Below, in pieces: positions 50,420-58,926 of a DNA stretch of 64,000 bases. The DNA is from Micromonospora chokoriensis (GTDB lineage: Bacteria; Actinomycetota; Actinomycetes; Mycobacteriales; Micromonosporaceae). Under the pieces are notes generated by a model that worked only from the letters and a program-made list of their open reading frames with translations, had not been told where the DNA came from and did no database searches. Position 1 is the stretch's first letter; each line of letters starts with the position of its first letter. The position numbers were made by a program, and so were the translations under genes. The stretch covers positions 53,515 through 117,514 of the forward strand of contig NZ_JOAN01000020.1 of assembly GCF_000718555.1 (NCBI RefSeq), in the 5' to 3' direction.

Positions 50420-51283
50420 TCAGCTCCTGGCGGCCGCGCGGCGACGCCGGTAGAGCGAGAACCCGCCGGTGGTGCCGGCCACGAGCGCGCCGATACCGAG
50501 CGCGAGCGGTGCCCCGGCGAGCGGGATCACCGGAATGGGCGGGGCGATGGCGTTGGCGCCGCAGCTGGACGTGCCGATGGTGACTCCCGCCAGCGCTCCA
50601 CCGAGCGCCGTCAGGTTCAGCGCCGTGACGGTGAGCTGACCGACGCCCGAGCTGGTCTGGCCGTTGAGGGTCAGGTCGATCAGCCCCGGGATGCTCAGGC
50701 CGGTGTTCGGCGCCGGGTTGAGCGGCAGGCTGAGCAGGGTCGTCTCGATGCCCAGGAGCGTCGAGACGATCCGGGCGTTGACCAGGCTCGCGGTGCCCGT
50801 CGCCGACGGGCTGCTGGTGGCGGTGCATGAGGAGTAGATGGCGTCGGCGACGAGTGAGATCGTGGCGAGGCCGCTGGTCCCGAGGGTCAGCGTCACCCCG
50901 GCGCCCGGCGTGACGAGGCAGGACCCACCGGGACCGATGGTGATCGTGCCGCCCGTGCCGAGCACACCGGCGCAGGCCGCCGAAGTGCCGTCGTTGAACG
51001 CCCGGACGTTCTGGCCCAGCACACCCGCGGTGATCACGGTCTGCGCGCCGAGCACGGCCAGTGGGGGATTCTGGTTACCGGAGATCGACTCGGTGGTGCC
51101 GTCGTTGGTGGCCGACGCGGTGCCGGAGCTGGCGAGGCCGCCACCGAGCAGGCTGATCTGTAGCGCCGAGGCGGAGGACTGGGAGGTGTCGGCCATCGCC
51201 GGAGAGGCTGCCAGGACGACCATGGCGAGGCCACCGGCCAGCACCGCGGCGGTGCGGGCGAGACCGGATCTAACTCGTGGCAT
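50420..51283 (-). CDS. Secreted protein with C-terminal membrane anchor (choice-of-anchor type)
   Basis: A 287-residue exported protein. A signal peptide (about 1-31, ending PAMA) is followed by a S/T/G-rich extracellular region with several cysteines (SAACAGVLG, GGSCLVTPG, YSSCTATSS, GTSSCGANA). The end is tripartite: a proline-rich linker (PPIPVIPLAG), a 20-residue helix (LALGIGALVAGTTGGF) and a basic tail (YRRRRAAARS). This resembles sorting signals. It lies 6 bases from the membrane glycosyltransferase gene and 7 from the epimerase gene. It is a candidate substrate of the nearby exosortase-like protein; sortase-independent anchoring is the alternative. Confidence 0.78.
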   Translation of the reverse strand: MPRVRSGLARTAAVLAGGLAMVVLAASPAMADTSQSSASALQISLLGGGLASSGTASATNDGTTESISGNQNPPLAVLGAQTVITAGVLGQNVRAFNDGTSAACAGVLGTGGTITIGPGGSCLVTPGAGVTLTLGTSGLATISLVADAIYSSCTATSSPSATGTASLVNARIVSTLLGIETTLLSLPLNPAPNTGLSIPGLIDLTLNGQTSSGVGQLTVTALNLTALGGALAGVTIGTSSCGANAIAPPIPVIPLAGAPLALGIGALVAGTTGGFSLYRRRRAAARS

Positions 51284-51289
51284 AGATGT

Positions 51290-52843
51290 CTACTTTCTGA
51301 TGTGGGCGATAGCGGGGCGGTCTGTGGTGGGGGTGGTCAGGTGGGCGAGGTGGCTGAGGTGCCGGGGCGGTCTGATCGACCGTGGTCCGTCGTTGCGGCC
51401 CGACCGGCGTGCGGGCTGCGCCCGACGCGGCTGGGCTGGGACTGCCGCTCGACCCACGGCCGGCGAACCGACTGTCACTCGACCCACGGCCCGCGGGGTC
51501 GGTTGTGGCTGCGGATCGGCGGCACGGGCGGTCTTCTGCCAGTCGGTGCGGGCGGTCACCATCCGGCCGAAGGCCAGCCAGACCGCCAGTGACTGGGCGT
51601 AGCTGTAGAGCCAGTGGCAGACGCCGAGCAGCAGCGCCTTGGGCACCGACAGGTGCGGCTCACAACGGATCCGGTAGACGATGCCCCAGAGGGCGAACGG
51701 TCCGATGCCGAAGAAGAGCACCAGCGGGGGTACGCCCCAGCCGCCGCTGCTCCACCAGCCGCGCAGTCCGCCGGCGGTGTTGTCGATGTAGTAGGACATC
51801 ACCACCAGGCAGGCGACATAGATCGGCGTGCCGAGCAGTTGGGCCCACGGCGCGGACAGGAAGTGGGCGATCTCCAGGGTGGCCGAGTTGCGGATTCGCG
51901 GCGAGCGCAGCACCTTGCCGAGGTAGCGGCCACACTGCATCGACCCCTGGGCCCACCGGGTGCGCTGGCGCACCAGCGGGCGGATCCGGGTCAACGCCTC
52001 CTGGGCCACCCAGCTCTCCGGGCAGTACTCGGTGCGTCCACCGGCCAGCAGGATGTGCAGGCCCAGCTCGAAGTCCTCCAGCAGGGCGCCGTGCCACGGT
52101 GTGCCGTGCTGGTCGGCGATCTCGTTGAGCAGGGACAGCCGGGTGAACTGCCCGTTGCCGCCCATCGCGACGCTGCCGGTGCGCCGCCGCAGCGACTGCA
52201 TGGCGGCGATCGGCGCGCGGAACTCCATGTCCTGTAGCCGGATCAGCAGCCGTCCCCAGCGGCTGACCTGGGTCTTCGGGGCGTACCGGCGCGGCGCGCA
52301 CTGGAGCATCCGCACCTCCACCTGCACGGCCCCGACCTCGGCCGCGCCGAAGTACTGACGGCCGGAGAGGGCGACCGGACCCTGCGGGTCGAGTCGGCTG
52401 TCCGCGTCCAACACGCCGACGATCACCCGCGTCCGGTCGGCGTTGGCGGGCAGCGACTGCTCGATGCCTCGCCAGGCGGCGTTGAGCGCGGCGCCCTTGC
52501 CCTGCCGCGCGTCCGGCAGTTGACGCTGGACCACGTGTACCCGAGGCTGGTCGGCGAAGGCCGCCAGCTCAGCGAGGGTGCCGTCGTCGGACGCGTCGTC
52601 GACGCACCAGACGGTCGCCTGGGGGAAGTCGCACAGCAGTCGTCGCACGGTGTCGCCGATGACCGACGCCTCGTTGCGGCACGGCACGATGATGTGCCAG
52701 TCGAAGCCGTCCGGACTACCGCCCCGGCTGCGCCCGCTCTTCAGGTGGAAGACCAGGATGCTCAGCACGTACGCGCAGAAGCTGACGCAGAGCAGGAAAG
52801 CCGCCGTGTTGAGCAGGGCGAGAGACTGGGTCTCAGTGGACAC
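51290..52843 (-). CDS. Membrane-bound family 2 glycosyltransferase
   Basis: A 517-residue processive-type GT2 enzyme. One helix (about 10-35) precedes the catalytic domain: HIIVPCRNEAS, VDDASDDGT, the DxD in GVLDADS, EDFELG and the RQRTRW motif of the (Q/R)xxRW type. Three or four C-terminal helices follow (about 320-420), then a disordered P/R-rich tail of about 90 residues. This layout is that of cellulose/hyaluronan-synthase-like polymerases that extrude the chain. Its start overlaps the exosortase-like gene by 11 bases. The sugar used is unknown; UDP-ManNAc or UDP-GlcNAc is plausible given the epimerase downstream. Confidence 0.88.
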   Translation of the reverse strand: MSTETQSLALLNTAAFLLCVSFCAYVLSILVFHLKSGRSRGGSPDGFDWHIIVPCRNEASVIGDTVRRLLCDFPQATVWCVDDASDDGTLAELAAFADQPRVHVVQRQLPDARQGKGAALNAAWRGIEQSLPANADRTRVIVGVLDADSRLDPQGPVALSGRQYFGAAEVGAVQVEVRMLQCAPRRYAPKTQVSRWGRLLIRLQDMEFRAPIAAMQSLRRRTGSVAMGGNGQFTRLSLLNEIADQHGTPWHGALLEDFELGLHILLAGGRTEYCPESWVAQEALTRIRPLVRQRTRWAQGSMQCGRYLGKVLRSPRIRNSATLEIAHFLSAPWAQLLGTPIYVACLVVMSYYIDNTAGGLRGWWSSGGWGVPPLVLFFGIGPFALWGIVYRIRCEPHLSVPKALLLGVCHWLYSYAQSLAVWLAFGRMVTARTDWQKTARAADPQPQPTPRAVGRVTVGSPAVGRAAVPAQPRRAQPARRSGRNDGPRSIRPPRHLSHLAHLTTPTTDRPAIAHIRK

Positions 52844-53375
52844 CGGCCACCGCCTGAGGGGCCCGCTTGGTCCGGCTGACCAAGACCACGAACAGGATCG
52901 TGACGGCGATCAGACCAGCGGTGGTGATCACCGAGCCGATCAGCACGTGGCTGCGTTCGTAGCCGAGCCGGAAGCCCCAGGTCTGCATCGAGACCACCAC
53001 GGCCCCGAGCCTGATCTGGTTCACCGTGACCAGTAGTACGACGGCCATCGCCAGCGCGTTCAGACCACGCGTCAACGAGATGCGCCGGAACCCGATAAGC
53101 GTCGAGGCCAGCACGATCGGCGGGATCAGCAGCATGGCGACCGAGCAGCCGCTGGACACCATGAAGCCGACCCAGCGCTCATCGAGCGGGAAGATCACGG
53201 CCGCGCCGATGGACTTGGTGTCGGCCAACCCGACCGCGTTGACCAGCTGAGCGTTCAGCCACGCCTCGCCGCTGGCGATGTCGTGCCAGCGCCAGAGCGT
53301 GGCGGCGGCGATGACGACACCGACCAGGCCGCCTGCGCAGGCGCGCAACCACGACCCCCGTCGGGAAACTGTCAT
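52833..53375 (-). CDS. Small exosortase/archaeosortase-like transpeptidase
   Basis: A 180-residue membrane protein with about five helices. It carries the three residues that define the exosortase/archaeosortase family in the right order and setting: C77 in VSSGCSVAML, R122 in VNQIRLGAVV and H143 in ERSHVLIGSV. The family cleaves C-terminal tripartite sorting signals and anchors the protein to a lipid or glycan. It is shorter than most exosortases, lacking extra N-terminal helices. The ATG overlaps the miniprotein stop (ATGA), and the glycosyltransferase gene overlaps its end. The partner substrate is likely the miniprotein or the anchored secreted protein. Confidence 0.8.
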   Translation of the reverse strand: MTVSRRGSWLRACAGGLVGVVIAAATLWRWHDIASGEAWLNAQLVNAVGLADTKSIGAAVIFPLDERWVGFMVSSGCSVAMLLIPPIVLASTLIGFRRISLTRGLNALAMAVVLLVTVNQIRLGAVVVSMQTWGFRLGYERSHVLIGSVITTAGLIAVTILFVVLVSRTKRAPQAVAGVH

Positions 53376-53521
53376 CGTTCGCGGCCCAACATGGCGACGA
53401 GCCACAGCGCCACGCCCAGCACGACCAGACCGACGCCGACCAGCAACCAAGACTGGATGGCAACCCCCGTGGCGGCCAGGCCACCACCGATGTGCGGTCC
53501 CTTGGTGGGTACTCCGTACAT
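53372..53521 (-). CDS. 49-residue miniprotein with LAATG motif and one membrane helix
   Basis: A short protein: about 14 polar residues, then LAATG (15-19), a helix (about 24-45, WLLVGVGLVVLGVALWLVAM) and the basic tail GRER. This is the make-up of a sortase-type sorting signal with almost nothing in front of it, and no signal peptide. The ATG at 53521 has GGGAG 5-6 bases upstream and is preferred to a TTG at 53575 without such a site. It overlaps the exosortase-like gene by 4 bases. It could be a substrate, a pilus-like subunit or an accessory subunit of the enzyme. Confidence 0.7.
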   Translation of the reverse strand: MYGVPTKGPHIGGGLAATGVAIQSWLLVGVGLVVLGVALWLVAMLGRER

Positions 53522-53700
53522 GCCAACTCCCTCGCTAAACCCGAAGGCCAGAATGGCATTGGGCAATTCGGGCAAAGAGGATAAAGCGGCATAGAAACCC
53601 TAAAGAGTGATTAAATGCTTCACGGGTGGGTGTTGTCAGCTGCATCCCTTGCCCCGCAACGGGTTCAGGCGTCCAGACGGTTCGTTCAGAGGTGGTCAAG

Positions 53701-54759
53701 ATGGTGACCGGTATCCCCAGCCGCGCGGTCCCGCCGGCGACGTCGACGTCGAGGTGGCGGGCGATGGCGGGGTGGAAGAAGGCGGCCATCAGCCTGCTCC
53801 TGCTGCTCGCCGTGCTCTGCGCGGGCCTGGTCGCCGTCGGCTTCGGCCTCAAGCACCGGTACGAGGGCCGCGTGCAGCGCGAGGACATCCTGGGTCAGGG
53901 CACCGGCGCCCACGACGACCGGCGGTGGGAGTCGGGACCGCTCAACCTCCTGCTGCTCGGGTCGGACTCCCGCGACGGCGAGCCGGACCAGGGCCTCTAC
54001 CCGGGGCAGCGGTCGGACACCATCATGCTGGTGCACGTCAACGCCGCGCGGGACGGAGCCACAGTCGTCTCCATCCCCCGTGACAGCTACGTCGAGGTGC
54101 CCGCGGCGGGGCAGACCTGGGCCGGCGGCCTCAACAAGATCAATGCCGCGTTCGCGTTCGGCGGGGCCGCGCTGGCCGCCGAGACGGTCGCCAAGCTCAC
54201 CGGCCTGCCACTCGACGGCGTGCTGGTGGCCAACTTCGCCGCCGTCCGCAAGCTCGTGGACGCGGTGGAGGGGATCAACGTCTGCCTGCCGTACACCGTG
54301 AAGTCCTCGGACACCGGCGTCACCTGGCCCACCGGCTGCCACGACCTGGACGGTAAGGCGGCCGACGACCTGATGCGGCAGCGGCACGGCGTGCCCGGCG
54401 GCGACTTCGGCCGCATCTACGACCAGCAGCTGGTGGTCCGTGCCCTGGCCGAGCGGGTCACCGCGACGAGTCTGCTCACCAGCCCGACTCGACTCGACCG
54501 GGTGCTTACCACGGCGGCCGAATCGTTGGTCGTCGACCGTGACCTGAACCTGGCCGACCTCGCCCTCGTGCTGCGCAAGGTGAAGCCGGAGACGGTCCAG
54601 TTCGTCACCGTCCCGTTCAGTGACGCCAATCTGCAGACCCCGGCCGGGTCCGCGGTGCGGCTGGACGAGGCCCGGGCCCCGGCGCTCTTCGCCGCACTGC
54701 GCGAGGACCGGGTGGCGCAGTGGCTCACGGCCAACCCGCAGACACCGCCGGCCAACTGA
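53701..54759 (+). CDS. LytR-CpsA-Psr (LCP) family glycan ligase
   Basis: A 352-residue membrane protein. One helix near residues 25-48 anchors an extracellular LCP domain with LLLLGSDSRDG, RSDTIMLVHVNA, SIPRDSYVEVP, and KINAAFAFGG. LCP enzymes transfer undecaprenyl-linked glycans to peptidoglycan. The ATG at 53701 follows GAGG by 8 bases; a longer frame start at 53626 is less likely because it lies in the divergent promoter. It is divergent from the exosortase operon (179-base gap) and fits the attachment step of the glycan locus. Confidence 0.9.
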   Translation: MVTGIPSRAVPPATSTSRWRAMAGWKKAAISLLLLLAVLCAGLVAVGFGLKHRYEGRVQREDILGQGTGAHDDRRWESGPLNLLLLGSDSRDGEPDQGLYPGQRSDTIMLVHVNAARDGATVVSIPRDSYVEVPAAGQTWAGGLNKINAAFAFGGAALAAETVAKLTGLPLDGVLVANFAAVRKLVDAVEGINVCLPYTVKSSDTGVTWPTGCHDLDGKAADDLMRQRHGVPGGDFGRIYDQQLVVRALAERVTATSLLTSPTRLDRVLTTAAESLVVDRDLNLADLALVLRKVKPETVQFVTVPFSDANLQTPAGSAVRLDEARAPALFAALREDRVAQWLTANPQTPPAN

Positions 54760-54789
54760 GCCGACGCCGACCCGGACCCTGGGCACGAA

Positions 54790-54829
54790 GACGGCGGGTG
54801 GGAGATCCTCGGACCTCCCACCCGCCGTC
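54790..54829. terminator. Bidirectional terminator hairpin
   Basis: Perfect 15-base arms (54790-54804 and 54815-54829) with a 10-base loop lie between the convergent LCP and methyltransferase genes. Confidence 0.9.
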
Positions 54830-54844
54830 GGTGTCGGCGCAGGT

Positions 54845-55708
54845 CTAGCGCGACCGCCGCCAGTAGCGGCACGTCCAGTCCACCTGGTGCAGCTCGTCGA
54901 CGATGCCGTGCTCGGCCCGGAAGTCGTCGACGGCCTGCTTGCAGCCGCGTACCGCGTGGTAGTCGTCGATGATCACGTAGCCCCCGATGGAGAGCTTCGG
55001 GTAGAGCGAGCGCAGCGCCACCATCGTCGAGTCGTAGAGATCCCCGTCGAGCCGCATCACCGAGATCCGCTCCACCGGCGCGGTCGGCAGGGTGTCGGAG
55101 AACCAGCCCTTGAGGAACCGGACCTGGTCGTCGAGCAGCCCGTACCGCTCGAAGTTCGCCTTCACCTGCTCCAACGACACGGCCAGGAAGGGCACCTGCC
55201 AGAGCGCGTCCTCGACGTCCTCGACCCGGTGCGCAGCCGGCTTCGGCAGGCCGCGGAACGAGTCGGCGACCCACACCGTGCGGTCCCGGTCGCCGTAGGC
55301 GCGCAGCATCCCGCGCATGAAGATGACCGCCCCGCCCCGCCACACGCCGGTCTCGATCAGGTCACCGGGCACACCCCGCTCCAGCACGTCCTTGACGCAT
55401 CGCTCCAGGTTGTCCAACCGACGCAACCCGATCATGGTCTCGGCCTCCGGCGGCCAGTCCCGGCCGGTGGCCCGTGCCTCCGCGTCGAAGGGGAACTGGA
55501 GCACCAGTTCCAGCCCCTTGCGTTGCAGCAGGTGCCGGCCGTGCTGGAGGATCCGGCCGTGCAGGGAGCCTTGGCGCGGCTGGTAGGGCATCCACGTCTC
55601 GCGGAAGACGTACCGGGTCAGCGCCTTCTTGAGTAGGTCGCAGTAGAGCGCGCGGGGGTCGTCCAGCGACGGCTCGGATGCCTGTGTCGGTACCAACATC
55701 TCACTCAT
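54845..55708 (-). CDS. TylF/MycF-family O-methyltransferase
   Basis: A 287-residue SAM- and metal-dependent methyltransferase of the TylF type, which methylates sugar hydroxyls on macrolides or surface glycans. SAM-binding marks are DLIETGVWRGGAVIFM and VADSFRGLP. The metal ligands are in RLDGDLYDS and VIIDDYH. The ATG at 55708 has AAGGAG 8 bases upstream. It is the last gene of the minus-strand glycan operon, 57 bases after the Wzz-like gene, and probably methylates a sugar residue of the polysaccharide. Confidence 0.86.
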   Translation of the reverse strand: MSEMLVPTQASEPSLDDPRALYCDLLKKALTRYVFRETWMPYQPRQGSLHGRILQHGRHLLQRKGLELVLQFPFDAEARATGRDWPPEAETMIGLRRLDNLERCVKDVLERGVPGDLIETGVWRGGAVIFMRGMLRAYGDRDRTVWVADSFRGLPKPAAHRVEDVEDALWQVPFLAVSLEQVKANFERYGLLDDQVRFLKGWFSDTLPTAPVERISVMRLDGDLYDSTMVALRSLYPKLSIGGYVIIDDYHAVRGCKQAVDDFRAEHGIVDELHQVDWTCRYWRRSR

Positions 55709-55765
55709 CGGCCAATCTCCTTGTCAGTGTCGTACGTAGTCATCTGGGCAGTCCGTCGGCTGTCG

Positions 55766-57727
55766 TCACTGCCAGCGATCGGTGTCGCCGACGGCCACGG
55801 CTCGCCGCAGCACGACAGACCCGGGGGAGAGCCGTTCCGCGCTCGATCGCCCGGCTGCCAGCAACTCCGGCCCGAAGACCGGCCAGCGGTCCACCAGATT
55901 GCCGATCGGCGCGTCCGGGGACGGCTGCGGCAGCGTTGCCTCCGCCACCGGCGGCCTCCGGACCGCCTCGGGCCGGGCCAGCGGCCGGCCGAGGACACCC
56001 ACGACGGCGGGAGCACCCCAGACCGGAGCCGCGGGCTCGGGCTGGGCACTTGGCGTGTGCGTCTGTTCGGCCTGGTTCGGGACGTCCGTCACTACCGGGT
56101 TCGGCTGGGTGATGGCATCCTCGACCCGGGTCGGCCCGGCCGGCGCCTCGGCGGGAGCGGGCACGGTGCCGACCGGTGTGCGCTCGGCCGGCTGATGTTC
56201 GACGGGCTTGCGCTCGACCGTCGTGCCCTCGACCGTCCTGCCGTCCGCGACCGACTCGCCCGGTTTCTGGGTCTGCCGGCGGTGGCGTCCCGGTGTCCCG
56301 GACTTGTCCTCGATGAGGGCGCTGACCAGCTCACGGATGACCGCGCCCTGGGTGCCCGCCTTCGTCGTCGGCAGCGACAGCGACAGGGCGTCCTGCGCCA
56401 CGCTCGGTGCCAGGGCCGGCTGCTCGCTGCCCGGCCGGTGATCGGTCCGGGGCACCGCACCGATCACCACGACACCGGCCAGCGGGAGCCCGAGCTGTTG
56501 GACCAGTCGGGCCGCCCTCGTGCTGTCGTCCAGGTTCGTCCGGCCGGCCCGGACGACAAGCAGCACGCCGTCCGCGTGCTGGGCGAACGCCGAGATCTCC
56601 CGCCCGGCCAGGATCGGCGGCGCGTGGACGATCACGCAGTCCTCGTCCTCGCCCAGCGCGTTGAGCAGCCCACCCAACTCGTGCAGGGCCTCGGTGTCGG
56701 CGCCCTCGCGAGGCTCGGCCGGCAGCACGGTCAGAGTGGGGAAGTCGACCAGACGCACCGGCGGGCATTTCTGGGTCAGCACCTGCTGCCAGGTGTGCGG
56801 CGCCTCCGGGAAGTGGCCCGACAGCACCGGGTCGCGGACCGCCCCGTCGACAAGAGTGGCCCGGCAGTGCTCGTCGGCCATGCCGAGCCCGAGCAGGGCG
56901 GTCACCAGCGCCTTTCCGTCGTCGTCGTGTGCGCTGGTGATCAGCAGCCGTCGACGAGGCAGGGGAGCGGTGAGGACACTGAGCGTCGAGATCGTGGCGC
57001 GCACGGCGTCGGCGACGTCGGTGCGAGCGTACAGCGCGGCGGCGTGATGGCGGGCGAAGCGGCGCGGCAGCTTCGGCAGCACCCCGATGACCGGCAGGCC
57101 CAGCCGTGCCTCGATCTGGCCGATGTCGCGTAGCCGGCTGTCGAACCGGTCGCGGAGCATGGTCACGCCCCAGCCGGCCAGTAGCCCGGCCAGGGCGCCG
57201 AGCGCCCCGTTGAGCAGCGGCTTCGGGAAGGCGGGCCGGGTCGGTGGGCTGGCGGTGTCGAGCACCCGGGCGTTGATGCGGTTGGAGCCGCCGATGTCCA
57301 GCCGACTCAGCTGTTGGCTGACAGCGTGGGAGGCCGCGTTCGCGATCGCGGCGGCCTGCGCGCCGGTGCCGGCGTTCGCGTGCACGGTGATGATCTGAAG
57401 ACCGAGTTCGTACTCGCCGCTGACGTGGCCGAGCACCGCCCGCTCGGGCAGTTGCAGCGAACGCGACGCTTCCAGCGCGACCTCCCGGGACCCGACCAGC
57501 CGGGCGATGGTCGGCGTGAGGTTCTGCGCGAGAGCCAGATCCGCCGGTCGGTCCGCGTCGGTCTGCTCCGCGCTGACCAGCACGGAGGCCTGCGCCTCGT
57601 AGCGCGCGGGGAGGAGCTGGGTGACCCCCTGGGCGGCGGCCAGGCCCGCGCACAGGCCGAGCAGCGGTACGCCCACCCGGCGCCAGGAGACACCGAGCAG
57701 GCTCTTGACATCTATCGACGCGCTCAT
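55766..57727 (-). CDS. Wzz-like polysaccharide co-polymerase with degenerate kinase domain
   Basis: A 653-residue protein. Two helices (about 15-35 and 175-195) bracket a Wzz extracellular domain; the second is preceded by the proline-rich ASPPTRPAFPKP. The cytoplasmic BY-kinase-like domain follows but its motifs are damaged: Walker A reads SAHDDDGKAL (the S/T after GK is A), and the Walker B region reads CVIVHAPPILAG, with H where active kinases have D. The last 170 residues are P/E/R-rich and have no tyrosine cluster. It likely sets chain length or export without kinase activity. It overlaps the upstream glycosyltransferase gene by 1 base. Confidence 0.85.
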   Translation of the reverse strand: MSASIDVKSLLGVSWRRVGVPLLGLCAGLAAAQGVTQLLPARYEAQASVLVSAEQTDADRPADLALAQNLTPTIARLVGSREVALEASRSLQLPERAVLGHVSGEYELGLQIITVHANAGTGAQAAAIANAASHAVSQQLSRLDIGGSNRINARVLDTASPPTRPAFPKPLLNGALGALAGLLAGWGVTMLRDRFDSRLRDIGQIEARLGLPVIGVLPKLPRRFARHHAAALYARTDVADAVRATISTLSVLTAPLPRRRLLITSAHDDDGKALVTALLGLGMADEHCRATLVDGAVRDPVLSGHFPEAPHTWQQVLTQKCPPVRLVDFPTLTVLPAEPREGADTEALHELGGLLNALGEDEDCVIVHAPPILAGREISAFAQHADGVLLVVRAGRTNLDDSTRAARLVQQLGLPLAGVVVIGAVPRTDHRPGSEQPALAPSVAQDALSLSLPTTKAGTQGAVIRELVSALIEDKSGTPGRHRRQTQKPGESVADGRTVEGTTVERKPVEHQPAERTPVGTVPAPAEAPAGPTRVEDAITQPNPVVTDVPNQAEQTHTPSAQPEPAAPVWGAPAVVGVLGRPLARPEAVRRPPVAEATLPQPSPDAPIGNLVDRWPVFGPELLAAGRSSAERLSPGSVVLRRAVAVGDTDRWQ

Positions 57728-58926
57728 CAGGCGATCGCCTCTCTGGTTGGGTGCCCGGCCTCGGCGGGCGATGTGCGAAGGGACCCGGTCGAGGACCGCA
57801 GCCCACGCCAGGTCGTGCAGAGGGTGTCGGCGATGCGATCCCAGCCGAACTCGATGCCGGCGCGGGCCAACCCCCGGTTGGCCAGCTGGCCGGCGAGCGC
57901 GGGGTCGTCGCGCAGCCGGGCGAGGCGGGCGGCCAGCGCGGGGACGTCGCCGGCCGGAAAGACGAGACCGGCGTCGCCCACCACGTACGGGATCTCGCCG
58001 ACGTCGCTGCCCACGACGGGTACGCCGCAGGCCATCGCCTCGACCAGCACCCGGCCGAACTGTTCGCGCAGCGGGATGCCGATCCACGGCAGGGTGTTGC
58101 GCTGCACCACCTCGACCGACGGCATCGCCAACACGTCCATGTCGTTGAGCAGCGCGGGCAGCTCGGCGTGCCCGGCCCAGCCGTGCCGGTGCACCCGGCC
58201 GGGCCGGCGCGCGGCGGCCCGCTCGATCTCGCCGCTCAGGCTGCCGTCCCCGACCAGCGACACGTCGCAGTCGACCAGCTCGGCGGCGCGCAGCAGGTCG
58301 ACGACGCCCTTGTGCGGCTCGAACCGCCCGACGAAGCCGACCGTGAACGGATGCGCCGTCGGATCGGTGGGCAGCGGGCGGAAGACTCGGGTGTCCACGC
58401 CGAGCGGCACGATCGTCGCCGGTCCCCGGTAACCCTTGATCCGCAGCACGTTCAGGGCTGCGGGCGTGATCGGGAAGGCGTGGTTGACGGAGAGGTAGGA
58501 CTGTCGCTCGATCCGGGGGAACGGCACCGGAAAGCGGGTGACCACGTTCTGCGCGGCGTACAACGTGGTGGGCACCCCGGCCCAGCAACGTTGACGCAGC
58601 CGCAGGGCCTGCCAGGTGGTGAGGTACGCGGCCTCGCCGATGACGTGCAGGATGTTCGGGCGAGCGGTGGTCACGTCGTGCTGGCCGGGGAGCCGGAACA
58701 GCACCGAGGCCATGTGCCCGGTCAACGACTCACCGAGCAGGTGCGGAACGACGTAGTACCGCAGCCGGGGGTGTCGGCGGGCCAGTCGGGCCAGCTCGCG
58801 TCGTGTCGTCGGGGACACGTCCGCGGCGAGCACGGTGAGGGTGACGTCCGGCTGTTCGCACAGGACGTCGAACAGGTCCGTCCAGTGTTCGGTGCGTTTG
58901 CCGACGACAGTTGTCAGGACGTGCAT
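57727..58926 (-). CDS. GT4-family glycosyltransferase
   Basis: A 399-residue GT-B glycosyltransferase. The nucleotide-sugar-binding C-terminal half has TVGFVGRFEPHKGVVDLL, LVGDGSLSGEIE, EQFGRVLVEAMACGVPVVGS and the EX7E-type region (E in EQFGRVLVE). The N-terminal half starts MHVLTTVVGKRTEHW. The ATG at 58926 is 6 bases from GAGGAGG and overlaps the upstream gene's stop. It is part of the tightly overlapping glycan operon. The sugar donor is unknown. Confidence 0.88.
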   Translation of the reverse strand: MHVLTTVVGKRTEHWTDLFDVLCEQPDVTLTVLAADVSPTTRRELARLARRHPRLRYYVVPHLLGESLTGHMASVLFRLPGQHDVTTARPNILHVIGEAAYLTTWQALRLRQRCWAGVPTTLYAAQNVVTRFPVPFPRIERQSYLSVNHAFPITPAALNVLRIKGYRGPATIVPLGVDTRVFRPLPTDPTAHPFTVGFVGRFEPHKGVVDLLRAAELVDCDVSLVGDGSLSGEIERAAARRPGRVHRHGWAGHAELPALLNDMDVLAMPSVEVVQRNTLPWIGIPLREQFGRVLVEAMACGVPVVGSDVGEIPYVVGDAGLVFPAGDVPALAARLARLRDDPALAGQLANRGLARAGIEFGWDRIADTLCTTWRGLRSSTGSLRTSPAEAGHPTREAIA

